From assembly GCA_031963405.1 (NCBI GenBank), contig JASSUJ010000001.1:930001-994000 (forward strand): a stretch of DNA of 64,000 bases. The letters run 5' to 3'. The notes beneath the pieces are model-generated. The model searched no databases. It had not been told where the DNA came from and saw nothing but the letters and a program-made list of their open reading frames with translations. Numbering within the stretch: position 1 is the first letter of the stretch; every line of letters begins with the position of its first letter. This DNA comes from JASSUD01 sp031963405 (GTDB taxonomy: Bacteria > Pseudomonadota > Gammaproteobacteria > Burkholderiales > Burkholderiaceae). Positions 53,484 through 62,305 of this stretch are shown here, in pieces. The translations under genes and the position numbers were made by a program.

Positions 53484-54659
53484 TTACATAGCCATTTCGC
53501 TATATGACAAGCTGAGCGATGCCGCGATAGGGTTTGCATACTTCGTTAGCATATGAGGGACGCGACGATAGATTTTTAAAGCTTGTGTGTTCACCGCGTG
53601 AGTGACTTCACCCTGCAGATAGCCAAGGATATTGCGAAATGCCAGGCCGAAATGTTTTTCATAGCCTTCACGCTCAACATAGCCAATGTGCGGCGTACAA
53701 ATCACATTTTCCATGCGCAGCAAATTATATCCTTGCAAAATCGGCTCAGCTTCATACACATCAACTGCTGCCATGCCTGGGTGACCTTGGGTCAAGGCGT
53801 TAAATAACGCATTTTCTTTAATCAATTCAGCATAGCTAGTATTAACAAAAAGCGCGGTCGGCTTCATTTGCAATAAATCTTTTTTTGTCACTATGCCGCG
53901 AGTCTCTTGGTTTAGTCGTAGATGTAAGCTGAGTACATCGCTTTGTGTAAATAACTCTGCCTGGCTTTTCGCCGTAGCAAAGCCATCAGCGCGGGCAGAC
54001 ATCTGCGAAGCCTCACGCCCCCAAACCAGCACATTCATGCCAAATGCGCGTCCGTAATTGGCAACTAGCTTGCCAACTCTTCCATAACCCCAAATACCCA
54101 AGGTACTACCTCGCAGCACTTGCCCAAGTCCAAAATTAGCCGGCATCGTGGAATTTTTGAGCCCCGCTTGCTGCCATGCTCCTTGCTTCAAGTTAGCAAC
54201 ATATTGCGGAATACGGCGCTGCGCAGCAAGTATCAAGGCCCAGGTCAACTCTGCTGTTGACACTGGCGACTCACTGCCTTCTAGCACCACAATACCGCGC
54301 TCGGTACAGGCGGCCACATCGATATGATCACCCACTTTACCCACTTGGCTAATCACAAGTAAGTGAGGCAAGCGATCAAGTAACTGTGCAGTAATACGGG
54401 TGCGATCATGGATTAATACAAGTGCCTCAACATCAGCAAGGCGTGTAGAAAGCTGGCCGATACCGCGCACAGTATTATTAAAAATTCTTACGTCATGACC
54501 GCCTAAACACTGAAAACAATTCAGCTTGCGAGCAGTGTCTTGATAATCATCGAGAATGGCAATTTTCATCGCTGCTTGAGATCCGCCCTGCCCTATAGCT
54601 GCCGAAGATAAGTGATTTGCCGGTAACCTATCCATCACAGGCGAAAAGAAAACGCCCAT
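53484..54659 (-). CDS. D-2-hydroxyacid dehydrogenase family protein
   Basis: An NAD-dependent oxidoreductase of the 3-phosphoglycerate dehydrogenase-like group. It has LDDYQDTARKLNCFQCLGGH near the start, the NAD motif STLGIWGYGRVGKLVANYGR, LLQMKPTALFVNTSYAELI, and the catalytic His in VICTPHIGYVEREGYEKHF. The true substrate is unknown. ATG 54659 is kept because AAAGGAGG stands upstream at ideal spacing, although that adds about 30 residues before the family start MKIAILDDYQD (ATG 54569, poor ribosome site). The C-terminal tail after ALKIYRRVPH is not conserved as far as I can tell. Confidence 0.88.
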   Translation of the reverse strand: MGVFFSPVMDRLPANHLSSAAIGQGGSQAAMKIAILDDYQDTARKLNCFQCLGGHDVRIFNNTVRGIGQLSTRLADVEALVLIHDRTRITAQLLDRLPHLLVISQVGKVGDHIDVAACTERGIVVLEGSESPVSTAELTWALILAAQRRIPQYVANLKQGAWQQAGLKNSTMPANFGLGQVLRGSTLGIWGYGRVGKLVANYGRAFGMNVLVWGREASQMSARADGFATAKSQAELFTQSDVLSLHLRLNQETRGIVTKKDLLQMKPTALFVNTSYAELIKENALFNALTQGHPGMAAVDVYEAEPILQGYNLLRMENVICTPHIGYVEREGYEKHFGLAFRNILGYLQGEVTHAVNTQALKIYRRVPHMLTKYANPIAASLSLSYSEMAM

Positions 54660-55179
54660 TGCCAGCCTCCTTTATTTTATATATCGCTCATACTCAGCTC
54701 TCTCAATCGCTATCAGGCAAAACACTCGCGTCAGTAAAATACAGAGGCTTACTGCCATAGCCTGACTAGGGTGGCTAAGACGCAAATCAAGTATTTGGTC
54801 TGTGTCTTAGCGATAGGGCGGAATATGAAACGACCGTTTTTTATTGCAAAACAACGCAGACTAAATGATGGTTGCACACCGACAAATTATTGATAAGCCG
54901 ATACCTTAAAACTTGCAACTCGTCATCTGAATATTGGGTTAAAGAATGCCCCGCTCTAAAGCAAACCACGAAATTTTTTTCAGATTGGCGAAGTGCTTCT
55001 CTAAGATAAATGGCAGGTAGTTACCAATAATTCAGAGAGCAAAAGGAACAAAAAGTAACCCCAAAAAAGCTAGATTAGATGTCTAACTTTTTTGGGGAGA
55101 GGGTCAGTCAGGTCAGCGCGCTAAGAATTTTTTTGTGTTTTCTCGTAGACGATGGTCTTCAAGATAGCTAGATTCTTAA
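54660..55179. other. Intergenic stretch with one terminator-like hairpin
   Basis: No gene recognised. The only clear structure is the hairpin at 55059-55097, listed separately, shortly before the ParDE promoter. Confidence 0.45.
55059..55097 (+). terminator. Terminator-like hairpin upstream of the ParDE operon
   Basis: CCCCAAAAAAGCTAGA pairs with TCTAACTTTTTTGGGG (one mismatch) across a 7-base loop. The internal T-run and A-run make it look like a terminator on either strand. It may shield the toxin operon from readthrough. Confidence 0.65.
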
Positions 55180-55210
55180 TTGACAGTATAGTAGGATTAA
55201 ATCCTACTAT
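55180..55210 (+). promoter_or_regulatory. ParDE promoter with a palindromic operator
   Basis: TTGACA (55180-55185) is a perfect -35 box. From 55188 to 55210 lies a perfect palindrome with arms ATAGTAGGATT and AATCCTACTAT around one central A. Its end TACTAT could serve as a -10 box, though the spacing of 19 is long. ParD proteins bind such repeats through their ribbon-helix-helix fold, so this is the expected autoregulatory operator. The ParD ATG lies 18 bases further on, after GGATGGAG. Confidence 0.75.
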
Positions 55211-55227
55211 TACGGATGGAGACTATA

Positions 55228-55497
55228 ATGCGATCAACGCAGCAACTAAGCATTACCCTGTCCAATGACATAGCAGACGTGGTGAAAGCCAAAGTGCGAG
55301 CGGGTGAGTATGCCACTGTAAGCGAAGTTATCCGTGCCGGATTAAGTGTTCTCTTAGCACGTGATCAAGCTGTCGAAAGCTGGCTGCACAATCAGGTAGG
55401 CGCAGCCTACGATGCGCTAAAAGCTGACCCGTCCCGAGCCGTCACTGTCGACCAGGTGCGCGCCCGTCTTGCCTCCGAGCATACTAAGGCGCGATGA
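55228..55497 (+). CDS. parD: ParD-family antitoxin
   Basis: The 89-residue product begins MRSTQQLSITLSNDIADVVK and continues GEYATVSEVIRAGLSVLLAR, the ribbon-helix-helix of ParD (CopG/Arc type), which binds DNA as a dimer. The C-terminal half (about 50-89) should wrap the toxin. ATG 55228 is chosen because GGATGGAG precedes it at good spacing; four more codons upstream are open. It overlaps the toxin gene by four bases (ATGA). Confidence 0.92.
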   Translation: MRSTQQLSITLSNDIADVVKAKVRAGEYATVSEVIRAGLSVLLARDQAVESWLHNQVGAAYDALKADPSRAVTVDQVRARLASEHTKAR

Positions 55498-55817
55498 GTT
55501 ATCGCATCGTTTTCTCTCCCGAGGCTGAAGAACAACTTGTGACTTTGTACCGCTACATCGCCGCTGCGGCCTCCTCCAACATTGCAGCGCGGTACACCGA
55601 AGCTATCGTAAGTTATTGTGATAGCCTACGAACATTCCCCCATCGCGGCACGATACGTGATGACGTGCGGCCTGGCCTACGCATCACCAACTACAAGAAG
55701 CGCACCGTGATTGCCTTCGATGTTGACGCCGAACAGATATCCATTATTGGCGTGTTCTACGGCGGCCAAGACTACGAAACGATTCTGCAAGACGATTCCT
55801 TATCTAATAACGACTAA
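55494..55817 (+). CDS. parE: ParE/RelE-superfamily toxin
   Basis: The 107-residue product has SYRIVFSPEAEEQLVTLYRY, then SYCDSLRTFPHRGTIRDDVR and GLRITNYKKRTVIAFDVD, then ISIIGVFYGGQDYE. That is the ParE pattern (R-G-x-x-x-D-x-R-P-G-L-R and the terminal G-V-x-Y-G-G-x-D/R). ParE proteins poison DNA gyrase. The frame is intact, and the start overlaps the antitoxin stop (ATGA). Composition is slightly more GC-rich than the surroundings, hinting at transfer. Confidence 0.93.
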   Translation: MSYRIVFSPEAEEQLVTLYRYIAAAASSNIAARYTEAIVSYCDSLRTFPHRGTIRDDVRPGLRITNYKKRTVIAFDVDAEQISIIGVFYGGQDYETILQDDSLSNND

Positions 55818-55938
55818 GAAACTCTCAAAAAATATTGTTTACTAGAAAACATAAACAAAATCCTTAGCCTTCTGCCCCTCTCCCTCACTCTCGGGAGTCA
55901 GTTCAAATTGACAGCGTTTATTTGAGCAAAGCGCAGGT

Positions 55939-57093
55939 TTATTGATTGGGCATTGAGGACAAGGCTTGCCACTTTCCTTGTACAACTTGATAGAGAGTGA
56001 TCCTCACATCTTTTAAATTGCCGTACTTGTCATAAGCAAAGCGATTGGTCGTGACGCCCGCTATATTGATATTTGTTAAGGCAGATAAATATTTATCTGG
56101 GTCGGTTGAATTTGCCTTTTTCATCGCAGCAAACATAGCCATTGCGCCATCGTAGGAATAGGGTGCATAAGTCTGTGCTTCTTCATGAAAGTGCGCTCTG
56201 TATTTCTGCATAAATTTTTGCCCTTGCGGCATAGCATTCAGCGGCACACCCGCGAGCGAAGCGACTGTACCTTCAGCGGCTGTACCAGCCATTTCTAAGA
56301 AGCTGCTGGTTTTAACCATATCTCCAGAGATTAATTTGGCTTTGAGGCCGAGCCTATACATTTGTTTAACCAACGGCGCTGCCTGTGCGTCTGCACCGCC
56401 ATAAAAAATAGCATCTGGCTTAAGGCGCTTCAATTTAATCAACATCGCCGTAAAGTTAGTTGCCTTGTTAGTGGTAAATTCACGCCCCACAATGATCACG
56501 CCAGCTTCTTTAGCGGCTTTTCCAAACTGCTCAGCCAACCCTTTTCCATAAATCGTACGATCATCAACAAGGGCTAATCGCTTAATACCCAGCTTTCTCA
56601 CGACGAAATGTCCTGCGACTTTGCCTTGCTGCGTATCTGAGGTCATCATCCGAAAGGTATTTCTGAAGCCTTGCTGTGTGTATTCAGCAGCCGTTGCCAT
56701 GGCTATTTGCGGGATGCCAGCTTGCGCGTAAATACGCGAAGCGGGAATGGTCGTACCTGAATTGAAATGGCCGAGCACGCCCTTAATATCATCATCGACT
56801 AGCTTTTTCGCAACTGCCGTAGCCACATGCGAGTTAGCCTGGTCGTCAGCTGTATCAAGCACAATCTCAATTTGCTTGCCATTGATAATCGCCTTGCTCG
56901 CATTAAAATCAGCCGTGGCCAGTATGATGCCATTCAAAAAATCATGGCCATAATGCGCCTGCAGACCAGTTAATGGAGCAGCCACACCAATCTTTACTTT
57001 TTCGATCAACGGCTGCGTCTGCGCGCCCCACGTCATACTGGGCAACAGGCTAACCAACGCAACTAGCATTAGCCGCTGCATCGCATATTTCAT
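55939..57093 (-). CDS. Branched-chain amino acid ABC transporter binding protein (LivK-like)
   Basis: A periplasmic type I binding protein. The 384-residue product has a signal peptide (about residues 1-24, MLVALVSLLPSMTWGA), then KVKIGVAAPLTGLQAHYGHD and GVLGHFNSGTTIPASRIYA. RLALVDDRTIYGKGLAEQFG, PDAIFYGGADAQAAPLVKQM and YAPYSYDGAMAMFAAMKKA follow, the usual order in LivJ/LivK proteins. ATG 57093 follows GGGGAAGAGA. The transporter's permeases and ATPases are not adjacent, so the ligand and partner are uncertain. Confidence 0.93.
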   Translation of the reverse strand: MKYAMQRLMLVALVSLLPSMTWGAQTQPLIEKVKIGVAAPLTGLQAHYGHDFLNGIILATADFNASKAIINGKQIEIVLDTADDQANSHVATAVAKKLVDDDIKGVLGHFNSGTTIPASRIYAQAGIPQIAMATAAEYTQQGFRNTFRMMTSDTQQGKVAGHFVVRKLGIKRLALVDDRTIYGKGLAEQFGKAAKEAGVIIVGREFTTNKATNFTAMLIKLKRLKPDAIFYGGADAQAAPLVKQMYRLGLKAKLISGDMVKTSSFLEMAGTAAEGTVASLAGVPLNAMPQGQKFMQKYRAHFHEEAQTYAPYSYDGAMAMFAAMKKANSTDPDKYLSALTNINIAGVTTNRFAYDKYGNLKDVRITLYQVVQGKWQALSSMPNQ

Positions 57094-57681
57094 TCTCTTC
57101 CCCTTTCCCTAGCCGCCACTTTTGGCAGTCAACGCTATTGCTACTGTTAGTTAACAGTTTCCTGCTTGTTCAAATGCTTTTCTCAACAGATTAGCTAAGC
57201 ATTATGGTTAATTACTACACTAAAAGAATAAGAAATACGGTTAAAAATTGACCAGGCCCATTTGCCTCACTTCGGCTTGCCAAGTTACGCAATTTAAGCT
57301 TAACGTTAGCAAAATCCTAGCTCGCTTTATCTGCAAAGCTTTGTTTCACTTCTCTTGTATTTCAATCATGCTTTTTAATCGCGTTTTTCAAAATTTTCAG
57401 ATCTACATCTTATTTTTTACCCATGCTTCGCGCACTACTTCGTCATTTCGGAATTTATCCAATTTTCTTCGATGCTTTTCTTAAACTAGCCCTAAGAGAC
57501 CAAATTTTCTGTTGGGTGATGCAAGGATCCACTTTCTTCTTTAGAAAAACTTTAAACACATCTTCTCATTTGTTAACAAAGCACAACTCGAGACGATGGG
57601 TAACCTGGGAAATTTTTGACTGTTTATACCCTCAGAATCAACAAGATCCAATTAGTTTAATGAGCATAACTGGAGTTGTTT
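57094..57681. other. Intergenic stretch, nothing recognised
   Basis: About 590 bases between two divergent genes. No family-like open frame, RNA or repeat copy. A near-palindrome ACTGTTAGTTAACAGT near 57139 might be a regulatory site for the binding-protein gene, without further support. Confidence 0.4.
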
Positions 57682-58092
57682 ATGGGCCCTACTACCTCGC
57701 TGACGCTTGCTTCTTCTCCCACTCTTGCAACTACAACTGCCTCAGCTATTCCTTTTGACAGACAGCAGGCATCTTCTTCTACTCAATCACTCAAAAAATC
57801 ATCCTCACTTTCTGGCCTTGCCTCCACTTCTTCAAAATTTGACAGCACTTCAAATTCCAATAGAAATCCAGCTAACAGAGATGAGCCTCTTGCCAAAGGT
57901 GGGGGCAGCAGAGGAGGAGGTACTAGGGGTGGAGGCGGTGGCACCACCATTATTATTGACAATGGTAACTCGGGTGCTTCGAATGGCACTTCCGCTGCCT
58001 CACCAAGCCGACAGTCCGCTGCGAAGGGGAGAACACTTGCTATGGCACTAGCAGCAGGCGTCGCAACAACCATAATAAATAATGTACTTTAG
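57682..58092 (+). CDS. Orphan Ser/Thr- and Gly-rich small protein, candidate secreted protein
   Basis: I recognise no family. The ATG at 57682 is chosen because TGGAG precedes it. The 136-residue product has a Ser/Thr/Ala-rich N-terminus (residues 1-65), a glycine/arginine run (GGGSRGGGTRGGGGG), a short strand TTIIIDNGN, and a hydrophobic end LAMALAAGVATTIINNVL that could enter a membrane. Low-complexity make-up prevents inference of function. It resembles other orphan genes here in its disordered Ser-rich N-terminus. The gene stands alone between livK and priA. Confidence 0.6.
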   Translation: MGPTTSLTLASSPTLATTTASAIPFDRQQASSSTQSLKKSSSLSGLASTSSKFDSTSNSNRNPANRDEPLAKGGGSRGGGTRGGGGGTTIIIDNGNSGASNGTSAASPSRQSAAKGRTLAMALAAGVATTIINNVL

Positions 58093-58236
58093 ACATTTTC
58101 AGTAAAGACTCTATTAAAAATTTTGCACAGACTATGACCAGAGCGCGCTGCACCACAATAAAGTTTTGCTCTAAATTGTGCAGCGTGCCTAAAGTCGACA
58201 TGGCATAAAAGAACCAAAAAATTTACTGGATAGTCA

Positions 58237-60498
58237 TTAAAACTCAAGCGGATCAACCTCAATTGACCAGCGCAGTACATCTTTAATTTTTAGCGCCTGC
58301 AAATGCGGTTGCCAGGCGCGTAGCGCACTTTGCAAGGCTGAGCGGGAAGTACTTTCAAGTAGCAGGTGCGCACGCTGCACGTGCATGACTTTAACTATTA
58401 GCATTGGCACAGGCTCATAGCGTGTTACACGTTCGGTGCCGGGCAACGCATCAAGCTCGGCGGCACTGCGAGCCAAGAAAGTAAGCGCAGCTTCGAGAGT
58501 GCGAGCTTCGGCACGTAAAAGCGCTTGATACGAAAAAGGAGGTAGGCGCGCTTGTTCACGCTCGGCCAGGGTAGTTTCAGCAAAGCCTACATAATCATGC
58601 CGCGCCAGTGCCTGGTATAGCGGATGTTGGGGGTAACGCGTTTGAATCAATACTTCACCGTGCCCAGCTCGACCGGCACGGCCACTGGCTTGCAGCAGTT
58701 GCGCAAATAAGCGCTCACTCGCCCGAAAATCATGCGAGAACAGGGCAGCATCGGCATTCAGCACCCCCACTAGCGTCACACGTTGAAAGTCATGCCCTTT
58801 CGCAATCATTTGCGTGCCGACCAAAATATCGATCTCACCCGCACTTACTGAAGCAAATAATGCTTGTGCGCTACCTTTACGGCGCGTGCTATCAGCATCA
58901 ATACGCAAAATTCTTGCTTCAGGCAGCGCTGCTGCCAGCGCCTCTTCAAGCTTCTGCGTACCACGCCCAAGCGGCGCTAAGTCAACATTGCCGCACTCCG
59001 CGCAGGCGTGTGGAATACGCGAATGCCAGCCACAATGATGGCAGCGCATGCCCCTTTCTTGTTTATGCAGCACTAAAAAAGCACTACAACGAACGCACCC
59101 TGCAACCCAGCCACATGCAGTACAAGACAGCGCGGGGGCATAGCCACGTCGATTCAGAAATATCAAACTTTGTTCGCCGCAGGCAAGCCGCTCACGCAGC
59201 GCATCCAGCAACGGAGTCGATAAACCTTCTAGGCCAGCCTCGCTGCGGCGCTTTGGGGCAGACATATCGATAAGCTGAGTAACTGGCAGCACCGCCTCAG
59301 CCACAGCACGTTGCGTCAAAGTTAAGCGCGTGTAGTGTTTCAGTTGAGCATGACGCCAGGTTTCCAGTGACGGGGTGGCCGAGCCCAGTATGATCGGGAT
59401 ATTCAGTTGTTTGGCCCGCCAAATGGCTAAATCACGGGCGGAATAGCGAAGCTTTTCTTGTTGCTTATAAGCAGCATCATGCTCTTCGTCGACGATGATC
59501 AATGCCAAGCGTGGCAGCGAGGCCAGCACCGCCAATCGCGTCCCCAACACAATGCGCGCTCGGCCTGTATGAGCAGCAAGCCAAGCACGGGAGCGCTCGC
59601 CTTCGGCTAAGCCGCTGTGTAAAGTCACTAGCGCATCAGTCGGCCAAGCCGCCAGACGTGCGCGAAAAAAGGCTTCAAATTGTGGCGTTAAGTTGATTTC
59701 AGGAACCAGCACTAAAGCTTGCGCGGCGGGTTCACGGGCCAGCAACGTAGCTAAGGCACGTAAATAAACTTCGGTTTTTCCGCTACCTGTCACCCCATGC
59801 AGCAAAAAAGGGGCAAAGCCGTGGGCACCATGAATAGCCTCTAGCACATCAGCCTGCTCTACCGTCAGCTCAGGTGCAGCCTCTAACAGCCTGTTAACGG
59901 TAGACGCCGTAGCAGTCGTGGCCTCAACTTGCTGCGCTGCTGTTTCGGCTTCCTGCGTGACCCACCCCGCCTGTTGCCATGCGTCGAGTAGCTTGATGGC
60001 TTGCGGATGCAGAGCACGTGCTGCGGCTGCAGTTAATTTCCCAGCTTCGTGCAGTGCGGCAGCCAGCCGGCGCCTGGCAGTGGCCTGGGGCGGCAGTGCT
60101 GCCGGAAGCGCCTCTATGCCTGCGGGCAAGATTCGATAAATTTGGCTAGCTGCTAGCAAGCGCCCCCAACGACTCGCCTCACGCACACCCTGCGGTAGCG
60201 CCGGCAAAACAACTTCACCTAGGGCACGCTGATAATAATTTGCGGCAAAAGTCGCTAATGCGCGCCATTGTGCAGTCAAGGGAGGGCATTCAGCCCATAG
60301 GGCATCCACTTCGCGCAGCCGCTCCAGAGGAACATCACTATGCTGCGTCACCTCCCAAATCAACCCGACTAAATAACGTTTACCAAACGGTACCCGTACT
60401 AGCTGCCCAGGCAGAGGGCTCGTTGAAGCATCGCAACGATAATCAAAGAGTACGGGTACCGGATGCTCCAGTACTACACGCACAATAACGTTGCCCAT
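58237..60498 (-). CDS. priA: Primosomal replication restart helicase PriA
   Basis: It reloads the replisome at stalled forks. The 753-residue product has an N-terminal DNA-binding part (VLFDYRCDASTSPLPGQLVR), Walker A in LLHGVTGSGKTEVYLRAL, LALIIVDEEHDAAYKQQE (DEEH box) and RDLAIWRAKQLNIPIILGSA. The zinc cluster is CTACGWVAGCVRC with CHHCG and CAECG, and the later motifs are ILVGTQMIAKGHDF and QASGRAGRAGHGEVLIQT. The start is ATG 60498, with a GTG one codon upstream. It lies upstream of nothing on its own strand except hemE, about 520 bp away. Confidence 0.97.
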   Translation of the reverse strand: MGNVIVRVVLEHPVPVLFDYRCDASTSPLPGQLVRVPFGKRYLVGLIWEVTQHSDVPLERLREVDALWAECPPLTAQWRALATFAANYYQRALGEVVLPALPQGVREASRWGRLLAASQIYRILPAGIEALPAALPPQATARRRLAAALHEAGKLTAAAARALHPQAIKLLDAWQQAGWVTQEAETAAQQVEATTATASTVNRLLEAAPELTVEQADVLEAIHGAHGFAPFLLHGVTGSGKTEVYLRALATLLAREPAAQALVLVPEINLTPQFEAFFRARLAAWPTDALVTLHSGLAEGERSRAWLAAHTGRARIVLGTRLAVLASLPRLALIIVDEEHDAAYKQQEKLRYSARDLAIWRAKQLNIPIILGSATPSLETWRHAQLKHYTRLTLTQRAVAEAVLPVTQLIDMSAPKRRSEAGLEGLSTPLLDALRERLACGEQSLIFLNRRGYAPALSCTACGWVAGCVRCSAFLVLHKQERGMRCHHCGWHSRIPHACAECGNVDLAPLGRGTQKLEEALAAALPEARILRIDADSTRRKGSAQALFASVSAGEIDILVGTQMIAKGHDFQRVTLVGVLNADAALFSHDFRASERLFAQLLQASGRAGRAGHGEVLIQTRYPQHPLYQALARHDYVGFAETTLAEREQARLPPFSYQALLRAEARTLEAALTFLARSAAELDALPGTERVTRYEPVPMLIVKVMHVQRAHLLLESTSRSALQSALRAWQPHLQALKIKDVLRWSIEVDPLEF

Positions 60499-61021
60499 CA
60501 CACGCCTTTAGCTTTTATCTGCACATCTATTTAGGGAGACTGTCGTTTAATTAAATGAAGGGTACTGAAGGCGCTGCTTATAACGGAGCCAGCTTGCGTT
60601 AAATTGCGGTGATGAATGCACAACTCAAACTGCTAGCCAAGCCCAAATAGATTCTAAGTTTCTGTTCTGATTAGCTTTTTTGAGCTTTCCACAAATCCTG
60701 TGGATAACTCTGTTAAAAACTAGTGTTCTACCTACTGAGAGGGCCCATTTATAGGACTCCTCTTAGTTTGCCTAGATTCTTGGCAACTGCATCAAGCACC
60801 TGTCAATCAGCCTTTCAGACAAAAAGAGTAATGTATTCAGCTGAATCTGTTCAATTTAAGGCGTTTTTTCAATAACAAATTAAATTGTGCATAAGTGTGC
60901 ACAATAGCTTGCAATTTTATTCGAAATCTGCCTCTAGCCTTCTCTCATCGTAAAAAACCATAAACGGTTTTTTACGAAATAAAAAGCAGAAAACCGAAGG
61001 CTAGGCGTTGAACGGCAATAT
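60499..61021. other. priA-hemE gap with a DnaA-box-like site and a hairpin
   Basis: TGTGGATAA at 60699-60707 matches the consensus DnaA box, and with TCCACA at 60688 it forms a short inverted pair. No cluster of further boxes or AT-rich unwinding region with repeats was found, so it is not a convincing origin. A hairpin listed separately lies after hemE. No gene was found. Confidence 0.45.
60934..61004 (-). terminator. Hairpin after hemE
   Basis: The perfect inner stem is CGTAAAAAACC (60949-60959) with GGTTTTTTACG (60966-60976). An outer stem CTAGCCTTC/GAAGGCTAG encloses it. On the minus strand it starts 17 bases after the hemE stop. The T-run lies within the stem, so termination is likely but not certain. 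Confidence 0.65.
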
Positions 61022-62110
61022 CTATTTATTGCGCAGTAAGCGGCTATAGCTATGCACTTCATCAACCATCTCTGCCACATGCTCAGGCGGCGTAAATTGC
61101 GAAATACCATGTCCCAGATTAAATACATGGCCTGGGTGATTGCCATATTGGTCGAGTACTGAGCGCACTTCAGACCGAATGGCTTCAGGCGAGGCTAGCA
61201 ATACCGCTGGATCAAGATTGCCCTGCAATGCCACACGTGCGCCAATACGCTGGCGAGCCTGCGCCAGGTTAATTGTCCAATCTAACCCAACTCCGTTAAC
61301 ACCGGAGGCTGCGATTTCTTCCAGCCATGGCCCACCGCCTTTAGTAAAAGCAATCACGGGTATCTTGGCGCTGCTCTCTTCGCTGCGCAATTCTTCAACA
61401 ACACGGGCGGTGTAAGCTAATGAGAAACGTTGAAAAGCGCCATCGGCCAGTACGCCACCCCAAGTATCAAAAATCATCACAGCCTGCACGCCAGCAGCGA
61501 TCTGCGCTTTTAAATAAGCAGCAGTGGCACGTGCATTCACCTCAAGAATCCGATGCAGTAAATCAGGGCGTGCATACAGCATGGTTTTAATCGTACGGAA
61601 ATCGGCAGATTTGCCGCCTTCGACCATATAGCAAGCCAGTGTCCAGGGGCTGCCGGCAAAACCAATCAACGGCACACGCTGCTGCTTATTGCCATCTATC
61701 AACGCACGCCGAATCTGGCTTACGGTTTGCGTGACGTAGCTTAATTTTTCTTCAATCGCAGGCACAGCCAGTCGCGCTACGTCAGCCTCAGTACGCACCG
61801 GGCGCGCAAAACACGGCCCTTCGCCAGCCACAAAGCTCAGACCAAGCCCCATCGCATCGCCCACTGTCAGGATATCTGAGAAAAGAATCGCTGCATCTAA
61901 TGGGTAGCGCTCAAGCGGTTGGAGCGTAACTTCGGTGGCCCGCTCCGGGTCTTGCATCAACGCCATAAAATTGCCTGCCTGCCCGCGCGTCACATTATAT
62001 TCAGGCAGATAGCGGCCAGCCTGGCGCATCAGCCATACCGGCGTATAGTCAGTGGGCTCGCGCCTTAAGGCACGCAAAAAAATATCATTCGCAAGAGTAG
62101 AAGAAGTCAT
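61022..62110 (-). CDS. hemE: Uroporphyrinogen decarboxylase HemE
   Basis: It removes four carboxyl groups from uroporphyrinogen III in haem synthesis, needed for the cytochromes elsewhere in the window. The 362-residue product has VWLMRQAGRYLPEYN (substrate Arg), then AAILFSDILTVGDAMGLGLS, PLIGFAGSPWTLACYMVEGG and AVMIFDTWGGVLADGAFQRF. The end has NLGHGISQFTPPEHVAEMVD. ATG 62110 is chosen for family fit (TSSTLANDIFLRAL); a longer frame adds 24 hydrophobic, non-conserved residues. A family A palindrome lies about 100 bp upstream, in its probable promoter region. Confidence 0.96.
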   Translation of the reverse strand: MTSSTLANDIFLRALRREPTDYTPVWLMRQAGRYLPEYNVTRGQAGNFMALMQDPERATEVTLQPLERYPLDAAILFSDILTVGDAMGLGLSFVAGEGPCFARPVRTEADVARLAVPAIEEKLSYVTQTVSQIRRALIDGNKQQRVPLIGFAGSPWTLACYMVEGGKSADFRTIKTMLYARPDLLHRILEVNARATAAYLKAQIAAGVQAVMIFDTWGGVLADGAFQRFSLAYTARVVEELRSEESSAKIPVIAFTKGGGPWLEEIAASGVNGVGLDWTINLAQARQRIGARVALQGNLDPAVLLASPEAIRSEVRSVLDQYGNHPGHVFNLGHGISQFTPPEHVAEMVDEVHSYSRLLRNK

Positions 62111-62213
62111 AGGAGTCACATTAGAGAAGCAAAAAAGAAGCGCTATTTCTAGCGAGATGATGCAAGCAAAGCAGCAAACCAAAGCTATAGCGCCACTGGC
62201 TATAACTTATGGC

Positions 62214-62305
62214 ACCTCTGCAAAATCCCTGTAGCGGCAGCATGCCTCGTAGTACTAGTGTACTGGCAGCAAAGGCATTCCTTGCTACAGGGATTTTGCA
62301 GAGGT
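62214..62305. repeat. Palindromic repeat family A, most perfect copy
   Basis: The arms ACCTCTGCAAAATCCCTGTA and their exact mirror TACAGGGATTTTGCAGAGGT pair over at least 22 bp. The core, read on the reverse strand, has GCAAGGAATGCCTTTGCTGC, CAGTACACTAGTAC and GGCATGCTGCCGC. It is upstream of hemE. The perfect arms suggest recent movement or repair between arms. Confidence 0.9.

Noticed and set aside
60688..60717. DnaA-box-like TGTGGATAA with an inverted TCCACA near priA
   Set aside because: Only one good box, with no cluster, no AT-rich repeat region and no dnaA or dnaN gene beside it. A single match is expected by chance in a window of this size.
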